Shown piece after piece: positions 1-11,118 of a stretch of DNA of 26,292 nucleotides. Source of the DNA: Oehlia diaphana. Lineage: Eukaryota; Glomeromycota; Glomeromycetes; Glomerales; Glomeraceae. The translations under genes were made by a program, and so were the position numbers. The first letter of the stretch is position 1. Every line of letters starts with the position of its first letter. The stretch covers positions 1 through 26,292 of the forward strand of contig QZLH01000093.1 of NCBI GenBank assembly GCA_003833135.1. Reading direction: 5' to 3'. Below the pieces are notes generated by a model that searched no databases, was not told where the DNA came from, and was given only the letters and a program-made list of their open reading frames with translations.

Positions 1-1814
1 TATACCATTTTTATCTAATAAAAAAGGTATGTCGAACTGGGTTTTGCCTTGTTACACTCATTTCTGGTGAAGGTGAACAAGTGGATGCAATGATCAAGGG
101 AGTTACGGCAACCTTGTGAGCTGGCAGGTCTATCTATAATAACTCTGTTAACTGATGGACCTGGCTGAGATACGAATAAGATCTTCTCCGTGTTGAGGTC
201 TACTGTTCCGCAATGAGGAATAGTTACGTACCTTCTTCAACTTTGATCATGCATTGATTTGTTCTCATTGAGGACTTTTGGATTCAGAGAACTGGAAGCG
301 CTTCGTGGCCACAGTTTTACTGTGAACGTCCTTCTCTGTTTTCAGAATTACTGAATGATAACAAATCTTTGTGTGTCCAGGAGAGATGTCAGTGAAAGAA
401 CTCAATAACCTAAAGCTGTGTTTTTGTAAGTTCTTTCAAACGGACGGTGAAAATATCGACACTAATATATAGGAAGAAGATCCGTACGCTTTGTTATGAA
501 ACTTGATACTTTAGAAGGATACTGCCTCACGTCACTACCAGATAGCAGGACAAAATTCTTAAGTAGAGTACTTAGCGAAAGCTAATCATCCCTTCTAATT
601 TATAGATTTTCATCTCGGACTAATGGCTGGTGTATTCATCAATCGTTCAAAAGTAGTAATGCGGTTTGTTGAATCTGTGTAGATGTTCATCGTACAATCG
701 TAAGGAGAGACTATAATTGCTAACAGTATTCCCATGGCTTCACTTTTTTTTGACGATAGGAAAAATACAGTCGAGCCACAAAAAGAAATAAATCCACCTA
801 TATTCTTAACTGACCATCTGTATAGAAGGTTAAAATTTATTCATTATATAAGAGGGAAGCAATGGACTAAAGTTTTTTTTAATATTCGGGTGACAATTGG
901 AAGAGTGGAACTGCCTTGACGGTGCCTGGACTCACATATTCTTAAAAGAAGCAGAAGAGATCAATCCAGACGATTTTTCAACTTTAAAGAGGAAGGTAAT
1001 ATTTTCTTTTGTTTGCCAAGGGAGCTCTTGTTATATCATTTTATAATTAACAAGAAAATACATACTTGAGTTGATTATTTGGCTTTTGACATACTGTGCA
1101 TATATTGTTTTATTAATATTTATTTGAGGCATAGTAGAATTGTTTAAGGGTCAAGAATTTCAACATTTGTGAATGATAGATACATTTGGAATGCAATTAT
1201 TGTTAATACATTGAAAAATAAAATGATTGTATTGTATACGATCCATTCGGACGCAGGGTTGTGTTGTTTTATTATAAAACACGTGATTCATGATAGACAA
1301 ACATTACAATCCCAAGAGAACTTTTCCAGACGTTTATAGAGAATTAAAGGCTAAGGCTGATTTCCATTTAGAAAAAGAATTCTACTACATATTTCTAAAA
1401 TCTAATGAGTATTAAAATTTATGAAAATAAATATAGTGTCAAGGTTTTAAATCTTGTAAAATATTTTGTCAGTCTTTCAGGCTGTGTCTTATAATACTAG
1501 GAAATTAGTAACCATCAATTTAGTGTTAAAGTCCCGGATCTATCGTTTCACTTCTAAATGGAGCTTACATAGGCTAAAAGTCCATCATTCGTTGTACAAG
1601 TGCAAAAAAAAAATACAGAGACTATATGGGACTAACAATGCATAATCTTCTAAAAATAAAAATATAAATTCAAAATAATTAATCACTTATAAAATAATCA
1701 TTCTTTTAACTGAATACTGTATTATTCTTATCAACTTTTTTGTTAAATACAATATGACCTTCGATGTTATTCAGTATAAGATAAACCGTACTTAATATTC
1801 TTGAATTAGGGAAG
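1..1814. other. Region without a confident gene
   Basis: This stretch is less AT-rich than its surroundings for roughly the first 900 bases, but every frame is interrupted often. The longest open stretch on the plus strand runs from 734 to 919 (61 codons) and resembles no family I know. The same frame can be followed back to about 386, but only through about seven stop codons, so it is no better than chance. A decayed gene or an exon of a gene starting outside the window is possible. From about 1000 to 1814 the sequence is AT-rich non-coding DNA downstream of the Hsp70 copy. One curiosity is an 18-base word at 231-248 that recurs exactly at 18245-18262. Confidence 0.4.
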
Positions 1815-3995
1815 CTATGAAGAAATATTTACGTTATAAAGATTATTCATTATTTGGTTGACAGTTCCTTTAAGTAGTTTATGTTTATGTTCATATTCAT
1901 CTTTTCTTGCATCTTGGTTATTTTCAAGCCATGCAACCGATTTTTGTGTTACATCATGAAGTTTATTCTTTATATCATCGATACTCTAAATTCAGGTAGA
2001 TTTTAAAAATGAAATTATAAATTATCAAGTAGAGAAAATTTTAATAACTGAGAAACTTACTTGAGCAACGTTAAGTAAGTTGTATGCTAGGATTCCAAGC
2101 AATTTTGTGCTTCTATTTTTTGTGCATATTGTTCTCTTTCTAAATGATATTTTTCAGCTTCGGTAACTGTAATTATTAAAATAACTTATATTACATATGA
2201 TTATTAAATCATGAATATTAAAAATTAATTCAAACCCATGCGTTCAATTTCTTCATTTGATAATCGTCCTTTGTCATTAGTGATGGTAATTTTATTTGAC
2301 GTGCCTGTTGTTTTATCAATAGCAGAAACCTATAATTGATTAGAAAGTTAAAATACGATTAATTTAATATATTATATAATATTTATACATAAATACAAAC
2401 GTTCAAGATGCCATATGCATTTATATCGAAGGTAACTACAATTTGCGGAACACCTCTTTGTGCTGGAGGAATTCCAGTCAAATGGAATGTTCCCAGCAAA
2501 TTGTTATCTCTCGCTCGAGTACGTTCACCTTCATATACTTGTATTTCCAAACCAGACTGATTGTCATTATATGTAGAAAAAATTTCAGTTCTCCTAGTAG
2601 GTACTGAAGTATTACGTTTAATTAATGGCTTCATTACACCACCAGCAGTTTTGATACCCAGAGATAAAGGAGCGACATCAAGTAAAAGTAGATCTTGAGT
2701 CTTTTCAGAAGTATCACCAGATAAAATAGCAGCTTGTACGGCGGCACCATAGGCTGCGGCTTCAGCAGGATTGATAGATTTGTTTGGTTCTTTACCATTA
2801 AAGAATTCAGATATCATTCTTTGAATCCTAAGAATATAAGTTGAACAACCAACTAAAACAATTTCATGGACTTGACTTTTGTCAATATTACTATCCCGAA
2901 GTACTTTCTCAACAGGTTCCATTGTAGAATTAAATAAATCTTGATTTAATTCTTCAAATCTGGTTCGTGTCAAAGAGGTATAAAAGTCAATACCTTCATA
3001 AAGAGAATCAATTTCAATGGAAGCTTTTATTGATGTTGAAAGTGTACATTTCGCACGTTCACATGCTGTTCTTAAACGACGGACAGCACGTGCATTGGAA
3101 CAAATATCTTTTTCAAATTTTCTTTTGAATTCTTGTACAAAATGATTTACAAGACGATTGTCAAAATCTTCACCACCAAGATGATTATCACCAGCAACGG
3201 CTTTTACTTCAAAAATCCTTTCTTAAATAGTTAAGAGTGAGACATCAAAGGTACCACCACCCAAATCAAAGAAAAGAACATTTTTTTCTCCAGGAGCTTT
3301 GTTATCCAATCCGTAAGCAATAGCCGCTGCAGTTGGTCCAGTACAAATGCGAAGTATATTTAAACCGGCAATCAAACCAGCATCTTTTATAGCTTGACGT
3401 TGAGATTCATTAAAGTAAACTGGTACTGTAATTGTTGCACTATTAACTCGTGTTCCAAGGAATGCTTCTGCGGTCTCTTTCATTTCAGTCAATACCATGG
3501 ATAAAATTTCTTCGGGTGTGAAATCTTTCCTTTTTCCTTTATATTCTACATTGATAACTGGTTTGCCATTCTTGTTTACAACTTTGAATGGCCAATTCTA
3601 TTATTACATTAAATATTTTATATGATTATAAAAACTTCTTAGTTATCTTATCATAAACACCAATTTTCAATCAATATTTTATTCTTTAATGAATATAAAA
3701 TTTTCATTTTTTATATAGAACATACAGTACATACCTTCATATCAGATTGGACGTCCTGGTCATTGAAATTACGACCAATGAGACGATGAACATTAAATAC
3801 AGTATTATGAGGATTCATAGCAACTTGATTTTTGGCTGCATCTCCAACAAGAATTTTTGTACCAGTGAAAGCTACATATGATGGTGTTATACGATTACCC
3901 TGATCATTTGTAATAATTTCAACTCTATCATTTTGCCAAACACCAACACAAGAATATGACGTTCCTAAATCAATGCCGACTGCTTTTCTACTCAT
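1815..3995 (-). pseudogene. Cytosolic-type Hsp70 (DnaK family) gene, five exons, disabled by a nonsense codon and a 1-nt deletion
   Basis: Hsp70 chaperones bind unfolded peptides under control of an N-terminal ATPase. Exons on the minus strand are 3735-3995, 2401-3597, 2236-2329, 2061-2166 and 1815-1985, all with GT donors and AG acceptors. Introns are 137, 71, 69 and 75 bp. Together they encode about 609 residues against about 640 for the family. The signature [12 protein letters not shown] lies at residues 8-19, and the phosphate-binding [11 protein letters not shown] at 197-207. Codon 212 (3223-3225) is TAA where the family has Glu. Exon 4 lacks one base near 2087-2089, giving TAG, while the expected YAYNL reading resumes one frame over. 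The exon is 106 nt where the flanking phases require 107. The ATPase lysine (bovine Hsc70 K71) is His70, and the Glu of NEPTAAA is Gly174. VGGSTRIP reads VGCSTYIL at 336-343. There is no C-terminal EEVD. Intact splice sites suggest recent loss; sequencing error could explain the two lesions but not the substitutions. Confidence 0.93.
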
Positions 3996-4201
3996 TAAGG
4001 GTATTATTTTTTCTATTGTATAGTAAATAAATCAATGAATATTCTTAGGCAAAACTGAGTAAAAAAATTGCAGAGAAATAAAATATGGCAATTTATTTTT
4101 GAAACACATATACATATATATATAGTAATAATATATTATATATATACGACAAAGATTTACATTTAGCATTTCCAAACCAGTATCAATTTAATAAAGCATT
4201 T
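3996..4201. other. Upstream region of the Hsp70 copy
   Basis: About 200 bp of AT-rich sequence separate the Hsp70 start codon from the next coding-like segment. It holds a TA-rich stretch at about 4110-4146 that could serve as a TATA-like element for the minus-strand gene. I see no clear array of inverted nGAAn heat-shock elements, so heat regulation cannot be claimed. Confidence 0.3.
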
Positions 4202-4387
4202 TTAAAAAAGTAAATTAATGGCTCGGTTTACACCTTGTGTTACAATTTCTTCGCTTCCTTTAGATATTAAAAATCGTTTTGCAGAACAACGACGACATGG
4301 AACTCGGTGAAGATGACTTGGAATTATTCGCAAGCAACAAATAACAGTCGTGCCTTCTTTAAGGCGAGCAAAAAAAGTACAAGTATC
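4202..4387 (-). CDS. Possible terminal exon of an unrecognised protein (CxxC-containing)
   Basis: On the minus strand an open frame of 61 codons ends with TAA at 4202-4204. It is preceded by a candidate splice acceptor (ATAG, the AG at 4387-4388). The peptide is well mixed and does not look like AT-rich noise: it begins DTCTFFARLKEGTTV, contains a PCRRC motif and ends NRAINLLF. It has no ATG near its beginning, so it would be a last exon or a fragment. Directly upstream on the same strand lies a run of 26 A, so any earlier exon must lie beyond 4416, where I could not identify one. I do not recognise the family. It could also be a piece of a dead gene. Confidence 0.35.
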   Translation of the reverse strand, partial: DTCTFFARLKEGTTVICCLRIIPSHLHRVPCRRCSAKRFLISKGSEEIVTQGVNRAINLLF

Positions 4388-4389
4388 TA

Positions 4390-4390
4390 T

Positions 4391-4415
<25 letters not shown>
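4390..4415. repeat. Poly-T run of 26 bases (poly-A on the minus strand)
   Basis: An uninterrupted run of 26 T. Read on the minus strand it is a poly-A run at the 3' side of the CCGAAA-rich block at 4600-4850, which is the arrangement expected if that block were a retroposed sequence with its tail here. A plain mononucleotide repeat is the simpler alternative. Confidence 0.8.
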
Positions 4416-4422
<7 letters not shown>

Positions 4423-4599
4423 TGTGTTCAAATTAAATCTCCTATAATTTATCAACCCTATAAAAATTTTTCAGAAAAATGTTCACGTGTCTGGGATTCT
4501 TCGGAATGAAAACTAGAAAAATGAATCATTTGAGTTTTTCCAGAATTTTTTTTATAGGCAACCCATATATATTATCCAACGGTTTACAATATACATATT

Positions 4600-4850
4600 G
4601 CCGAAACTTGGCAATTTCGTAATAATTTCAGGATTCGGCCTTCAGCCAATCATTCCAAACAGAAAGTTGGGCCGAAAATTTCTGGCCGGCATTTACCGGT
4701 ATCACGTGATATATGATTCTGGCCAGCACCTAAAAATTTGGCCAGAATTATAAAATAGTTTCGGACATTGATCTCAAGTTTCGGCAAAAGTTACGTTTCA
4801 GATTTCGGAACTTTCGGATTCGGCCATGTTTTTGGCAAGTTTCAGCTACA
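4600..4850. repeat. Block rich in CCGAAA/TTCGG and GGCC words, with an inverted repeat
   Basis: Against the AT-rich background this 250-bp block carries many copies of TTCGGC, TTTCGG and GGCC, spaced irregularly. It includes a perfect 10-bp inverted repeat, ATTCTGGCCA at 4716-4725 with TGGCCAGAAT at 4739-4748 (13-base loop). The frames are full of stops, so it is not coding. It looks like a dispersed repeat family member or a degenerate short tandem array. Confidence 0.55.
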
Positions 4851-5906
4851 TGTATAGTTTACAAAGAAGAAGTGAACGTTACGTTATGGTCTTATGACTT
4901 ACAACAAGTGCCCAAAATACAAGTCATAATCAATAGTAACTTAGCCAATATGTAGAAACAGAAACACTAATATTTTTTACCATGTGAACAATGAGATATT
5001 AACCGGGTAAGGAATTACGTTAATTCTGGGGTTGAAGCTTGACTAGGAATTATGTAATTCTGTCCACCGATTGGTTTTCTCTCGGTTAAATATAGTTATT
5101 CCTTTTGTTATTAATTGTAGTTGTCGGTGAATCGAGGTTTGAGTTCTTAGTTTAAACTACATAATATTATGAATTAAGATATTAAAACATAGTATCGTTA
5201 CTACAAACTTGGTAACAACTGACGAGTGTTCAAATGTTGAAGAAGAAAAATTATCAAAACCAGTATAAAAATTCTTGGACATATTGCAAAAAGTAAAAGG
5301 TTCGAAAGCTGGAAAAATGAAATTGTCATATATTTGCATATTGCTATTGAGAATTCAAGATCTGTAATAATATAAAAATATATATACAGTATTTGTCTAA
5401 CAATAGCGAAGGAAATACCTACGAACGTCTTTAAATTATTTCGAAATATTTTCATATTTAGGATAATATTACTATCTTGAAAAATAATTTTTATTTTTAA
5501 GTACAGTAAATTAATTATTGTATGATAATTTTCATATCTTTCCGTGATGTTGAAACAAAAGGCTAACAATGTTAACGTGTTAAAATGCAACATCAAATTT
5601 TCATTAGACTTCTTTTTACCTTTTTTTTTAACAATGATAAATAATGGTTTAATTTGTATATAATTAACTTTATACAATACACATAAAAAAAATTCTTTAA
5701 ATATATTTTCTTAAAAGAATAATTTTATTTTACTTTGTCTATAATTGTGAAGAACTAAATTTTAAAAAAAAAATGATCGTGAAAATGAAATATTATTTGT
5801 TCTTGTAATGTCTCTAAAGAAAAGACTATATATTAAATTTATTTGAAAGTGGCATTATCAATCTAATAATTAAATGAAATTGTTCAATAAATCATATCCT
5901 CCTTTA
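4851..5906. other. Intergenic region, no gene seen
   Basis: The sequence is AT-rich. Two similar near-palindromic words, GGAATTACGTTAATTCTGG at 5011-5029 and GGAATTATGTAATTCTG at 5046-5062, lie 35 bases apart. The open frames at 5157-5677 on the minus strand are low-complexity, rich in Ile, Phe and Leu, overlap each other in different frames, and show no domain, so I do not call them genes. Confidence 0.5.
5838..5843 (-). terminator. Candidate polyadenylation hexamer for the DUF2235 gene
   Basis: On the minus strand this reads AATAAA, 63 bases after the stop codon of the DUF2235 gene. Position and strand fit a 3' end signal, but the hexamer is common by chance in DNA this AT-rich. Confidence 0.35.
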
Positions 5907-7121
5907 TTATGGACGAGTATTCTCTTGTGCTTTTTCATTTACATCCAAATCGTATTTTATATTTTTATTATCTTTATTATATAGTTTAATTCCATTCGTT
6001 TCCATAACTTTACGTAATTCTTCATATGTTTTCGAAGTATAATGAGTACACAGATATGACCTAGAACCAAATGGAAGCAACCAATCACCATCCCTATAAA
6101 GAAAATCTTTTCTTAAACATTTTTGACTAGAATCTATTCTTAAAAAGTTTGAACTAGAATCTAATTCTAATGGAATAGTTCTATCTTTAACCATTATCGT
6201 TGGAAGGATAGAACTGATACGATCAAATATATAATTCATATTATTCCAAGAAGGTCCAACATCAGGAGAGAAACGAGTACGATAAGTCTCGATATCATTA
6301 TGCATTAATAAACCTCCAACTTCTACGATATTTTCTATCATCCACAAAAGAGTTGCATTAGTTATTCTTTCATTGCCTTTAAGTGATAAAAAAGTTCCAC
6401 CACCTATTTCACTATGTACACCCGGAAACCAAGTCTCTTTTACTTTAGTACCAGATTTGTTCGGAAGTATACGACAAGGTTCAAAGAAAGCATTGTTTTC
6501 ATGAATAGCTAAAGCTTGATAAGCATTTTCAACTATACTAGGTACAGTTTGATCATAGAATTCCAAATATTTAAAACCTTCACCAATTGCATAACCGGGT
6601 AAACCATGAGCGCCAACAGTATCCCATAATCCAAGGAATTTTATAGTGTATTTTTTAGAATCAGGATAACTAAAAGATTTTTTAAATTCTTCAGAACCTT
6701 TTCCTTTCGGGTGCTTAGCTAAATCTCTATCACGATAAAAACTATAAGCGAGATCAACACTTGTGTCAATTTGATCAGGATTGATTTCTCGATTTATTAT
6801 TCCACAATTTCTTATCATTCCAGCAATACATCTCGCAGTGTAAGCACCACGACTAAAACCAAAAATCCATATATCATCATCAGGATAATAATTATCAACT
6901 ATAAATCTGTAACCTTCTTTGATTTTATTATCAAGACTTAGAGCTATAGCTCCATCAACGATAAAATTCCAGGTCAATTCACCAACTCCAATTCCGTCTA
7001 TATACAAAACATGTTGTTTATAATCTCTCTCAATTAATTCTTTATATAATGTAAAAACGTTTGTTTGGGAATTTGGATTATTCCATGTTCCATCACACAT
7101 TACGACAATATTTCTACCCAT
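5907..7121 (-). CDS. DUF2235 domain protein (alpha/beta hydrolase fold, Tle1-like phospholipase family)
   Basis: A complete, intronless gene of 404 residues. The start fits the family, whose domain begins at the very N-terminus: residues 2-14 read GRNIVVMCDGTWN, close to the conserved opening of DUF2235. The nucleophile elbow GFSRGAY spans 88-94, with Ser90 as the predicted nucleophile. Asp167 in LGLWDTVGA and His236 in WFPGVHSEIGGG complete the expected Ser-Asp-His triad. There is no signal peptide or membrane segment, so a cytosolic enzyme is likely. Known relatives include bacterial type VI secretion Tle1 phospholipases and many uncharacterised fungal proteins. The natural substrate here is unknown, and a lipase or esterase role is inference from the family. 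The C-terminal 20 residues are polar and probably disordered. Neighbours give no functional context. All conserved residues are present, so I take it as functional. Confidence 0.92.
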   Translation of the reverse strand: MGRNIVVMCDGTWNNPNSQTNVFTLYKELIERDYKQHVLYIDGIGVGELTWNFIVDGAIALSLDNKIKEGYRFIVDNYYPDDDIWIFGFSRGAYTARCIAGMIRNCGIINREINPDQIDTSVDLAYSFYRDRDLAKHPKGKGSEEFKKSFSYPDSKKYTIKFLGLWDTVGAHGLPGYAIGEGFKYLEFYDQTVPSIVENAYQALAIHENNAFFEPCRILPNKSGTKVKETWFPGVHSEIGGGTFLSLKGNERITNATLLWMIENIVEVGGLLMHNDIETYRTRFSPDVGPSWNNMNYIFDRISSILPTIMVKDRTIPLELDSSSNFLRIDSSQKCLRKDFLYRDGDWLLPFGSRSYLCTHYTSKTYEELRKVMETNGIKLYNKDNKNIKYDLDVNEKAQENTRP

Positions 7122-9359
7122 TATTACAAAATTTTCTTATTTTTATTGAAGGTTTGTGGTTTTTTTTTTTTGTATATAGAAAAAATTAATACTGAAAAGA
7201 AATATGAATGAAATTTAAAACGAAGAAATTATCAAGTTCAACGGGGTAATATTTATAACATTTTGAAGATTTTACAAAATACACGTGATGATCACCAAAA
7301 ATGACGATAGTCGGAATTCAAATTCCAGTAAAATAAATCCCCTAATTTGTTTCAAATAACGTTTTATCCAAAACTAAAATTAGAAAACGGCAAAAATTGA
7401 CTTTTCTAAAAAAGTTTTTTTTTTAAAAAAAAAAAAAGATTATAAAATTGGGAAACAACAAAATTTAAAATGATGATCACTAACCAAAATCAGATTATTG
7501 ATTGAGAATGATTATCCTTTATCAGTTTAGTCAGTTTAGTCAATTTTTTATCGGTTTAGTGAATTTTCTAATGGTAATTGGTTAAAAAAACAGATTTTAT
7601 CTTTTTTCTGATTGGTACAATTGTTTATTTTTATTTATTTTTTCTTAGTCCTGTTTTTAACTATAATTTTTTTTTTAGCATTTAGTTTCAATCGGAAAAT
7701 CGGTAACGGTAACTCGTGTGACATAAACAAATCACTTTGCAAATGAATATATGATTATCATATGTCGTCATTTATTTATATCAAATAAACAATATGAATA
7801 TATTGTGATATCAAAGCACCTTCTAAGGCTTATTCATTCAAATATCAAAATCATTTTCTCATTTCTTCAAATATGACATGTCATTTATTTCGTCATGTAT
7901 TTTGTCATTAGAAACGTTTCAAAGAAACTTCCTATTTACAATAATGATTTTCTTAACGAAATCACGAATAATTTTTTTATTGTTTGTCGTAGGCTTGGAT
8001 TTTTTTTTTCTAACCAAATTATTGATGTTAATGATTTTTAGACGCAAAAAAAGAACATAAAGAAAAAGAAACATAATATTATATCCAAAAAATTTTTGCT
8101 AACTAATAATAATTATTATTAAAAATAAAGCGGTGATTTCTAAAGGATATTTTGTGTAACCGCAGCATGATCAATAAATAGAATATCCGTTATAAAATTG
8201 GGTTTGTTTTTGAAAGATATTAACCGGATATGTCTTAGGTTATTGTTTGATTACCGGATTTTCCGTAGAACTATATTTTTTCAATAAAGGGTAAAAGGTT
8301 AAAGTGATTTTAAATGAAAACTGTGTTTAGGTGGTGACATAATACATTTAAATAAATTATTCCAAAAACATAATAATTTCAGAAAATAATAATTAATCAT
8401 ATCATAATACATTTGGCTCATTTTTATGACGAATTCGATTTTCTAATTAAGAGACGCTATGTTATAACGAATCTATCATTAAAATTCTTCAAATTTTCGT
8501 TATAAAAATAACAATCACTTCGCTATAAACCGACTATAGTTTAAATTTTAAATTTAAATAAAATTGTGCACAAATTGGGCACAGAAATAATTATTATAAT
8601 TTTTTATGAGCGAAATAATGTAATTATTATTATGTTGCAAAATAGGATCAGGTTTCTCTTTGTCCTGAGCGTACACCATAGTACTATGCAAAGTCAAATT
8701 GTGAAGTCACGGGTGTTTCTGTCCTCACGTAATATCTAATTGGATGATTATTTTATTAACGTTAATAATAATAAAGTTTTATTATAAATTGATTTTTTTC
8801 TTTAATTGTCCGAGACTTGATTTCATAATATATAGAGCGGTTTTAACTATAGTTTATCTTTTCTACATTTTAAAATATTAGTACTATTGGTCGTTAGCGA
8901 AGGATGAAGTTTTATTCAATCATAATATGTGAGGTATATGAATAATATAAAATTTAATAAATTACAAAGTTACCTTGGAAATATTGCTTAAACTCCCATG
9001 AACAATAAATAAACAAAATAAATTTATTTTTCAGGTACAGTACTTCCTCTTAGAGCTTTATTTTATATTATAGCTTGGAAACAAAAAAAGATATTATTAA
9101 AATGCACGAACAATTCTGTTGGAAAAAAACAAGATTACGATATGATCACGAACTTGAATAAATAATGTTGTTTCCGTAACGTTATAAATCATTTTATTAT
9201 TCATATCATTTCAAGATTTTTCCAATTTCAACTTATTATACGTTGAATGTAATCCGTTATTTAAAGTATACCTGCTTTATCCAAATAGCTGATCCGTTTC
9301 TAAAGAAATTTTAAGAAAAAAAAGTGGTGGTCTTAAGAAGCATACTAATTATTTTATAT
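7122..9359. other. Long intergenic region, no gene seen
   Basis: About 2.2 kb of AT-rich DNA. It holds mononucleotide runs near 7160 and 7410-7437, and three copies of TCRGTTTAGT at 7522-7560 (two in 9-bp tandem, the third 20 bases on). Nothing coding-like stands out on either strand. The open frame at 7878-8060 is Phe/Leu/Ile-rich and I regard it as chance. Confidence 0.5.
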
Positions 9360-9580
9360 GATAGAAGTAAGGTACTTCCTCCAGGACAGGAAAGCCCCTT
9401 AATGACCCTGCCACTAGTTCCCCTCCACTAAATAAAAAAAATAATAAATAATAAGAACGATATAAAAACAAAGGATAAAAAAAAATCAAAATAATAAAAA
9501 AACAAAATAACGAAAAAATAAAAAAAATAAAGTAACAAAACCACTTAACAATAAAAATATAAAAGAAATAAAATTATATT
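9360..9580 (+). mobile_element. Possible 3' end of a truncated LINE with an A-rich tail
   Basis: A GC-richer stretch (about 9368-9428) ends in TCCCCTCCACTAAATAAA and passes straight into roughly 150 bases made almost only of A and T with A in excess. This is the shape of a 5'-truncated non-LTR retrotransposon, a short unique 3' UTR and then an A-rich tail. No coding domain survives and I could not find flanking target duplications, so the call is inference from shape. The frames around 9585-9879 downstream show no recognisable domain. Confidence 0.3.
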
Positions 9581-11118
9581 ATGGATGTTCCACGACACTT
9601 CTAGTAAAACTGACAATTATTATAGAAATAAATTCCAAGTTTCAACCTACCACAATAGCGAAGAATTAAGTCGTATAAGAAATATACCAAGAAACGGAAA
9701 CCGTTGTGAGTTCGGAACGAAAAAAGATAAATTTGCGATTTCATTGGTGATGGGCAGAGAAAATATAGTCCTTCGCTTCGCTTCGGATAATTAATTTTGA
9801 AATGTATTATTATCTTTCTAATAAATGAGACGTATTTTGAATATATATTATACCTGACAACAGCTGCAAGTTGGATCACACGATACGCAGCAAGTTTGAA
9901 AAACAGAGAAAGTAGCAGAAGGTAACAAACAGTACAATCAGAAATATCAATAATTTAAGAAATAGCGATAGCGAAATCTAGTTATGAAAATCACGTTGTT
10001 GTGAACGTGATATAAATGAGAATCACAAATTTTCGAAATTTACATACATAATTAAAATCTCTAGGGAAGCTTTTGGTAAAAATTTTTTAGCTTTTTTTTT
10101 AACAAAGTTCCGATTCATTCACGTATTGTGAATTAAAACAAGAACTCTGATACCATCTCACCTACTTTTTATAAAAGCGTATATACACAGCCATGCTATC
10201 AATGGTCTAAAAAGGAAAAAGGGAAGAGAAGAAAATAAAGAAAATCTATTTTAGTAACGTATATATTAAATTGAGCAGTCCACATTCCTGAATGAAAGTA
10301 GTTAAGTAGTTACATTTGATTCATGTGAAGGAAACATAACGCTCGACTAGAAGGTTGGTGTACTAATTGTGTGTGTTAGAATCGCGTACTTTGTTGTTTC
10401 TTTTGCATTCGTGTTTTGGTTTTTTTACAAGATTAGAATCTACTTTATTTTAATTTAATTTGAATTTCTTGCATTGATCGTATACCACAACTAATCTACT
10501 ATTTGTAAAGCCGGCTAGAATTAAATTTCAGGCAAAATTATCAGCGATCTGTAAATCACCTGACTGATTTCGTCATATCTGTTTTGAATAGTTTGACGTT
10601 TATATTTTATAATACAACGCTAAAGGGTTAAAATATTTATGATGTAAACGCCAGCATAATTTTTTTTATATTAACGTAATTGTTACCCAAATTAAAGGCT
10701 TAAATTCTTCACGTGTGATCGTTATTTACAGCCTTCAGGATGATAAATAATTAGTGGGCTTTTACAATTGTTTTATTGCTATTACGAAATTTCGTGATGA
10801 TTATTATGACTCACAATATTTTGTCATGTAAAAGATGTAAATAATGATGTTATGTTTTTTTTTCGTTTTATTTATTCTAGAGTTGTTAATGAGGCTTTTA
10901 CTGAAGGGCTTAGAACATATTGCTATTTATAAAATCAGACCATATATTTTACCCCCAAGCCTTTAAGGGGCTGAACATTTTTTTTTTTTTTGATTTTTTC
11001 CCTTAAATATTCAAAGAAAATATTCAAGTCTCCCAGAATGTATATACAAAAAACAGGCACTTGTGTAACATTGAAATACACTCGTCGCCTCGATCTACAA
11101 ATATTGAATTAGAGAACT
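9581..11118. other. Intergenic region, no gene seen
   Basis: Mixed AT-rich sequence with some less biased stretches (about 9840-9920 and 10300-10420), but all frames are short. Poly-T runs occur near 10853 and 10979. The overlapping open frames at 9585-9794 (plus) and 9601-9879 (minus) occupy the same DNA and neither resembles a known family. Confidence 0.45.

Noticed and set aside
734..919. Plus-strand open frame of 61 codons
   Set aside because: No recognisable domain, and the surrounding same-frame sequence has stops at about the chance rate.
3996..4200. Heat-shock element array upstream of the Hsp70 copy
   Set aside because: No three consecutive inverted nGAAn units are visible.
5157..5677. 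Two minus-strand open frames of 60 and 158 codons
   Set aside because: They overlap in different frames, have low-complexity Ile/Phe/Leu-rich composition and contain no motif.
7878..8060. Plus-strand open frame of 60 codons resembling a membrane peptide
   Set aside because: The hydrophobic composition follows from T-rich DNA; no start context, no domain.
9585..9879. Opposing frames on both strands
   Set aside because: Neither resembles a family; they use the same DNA on opposite strands.
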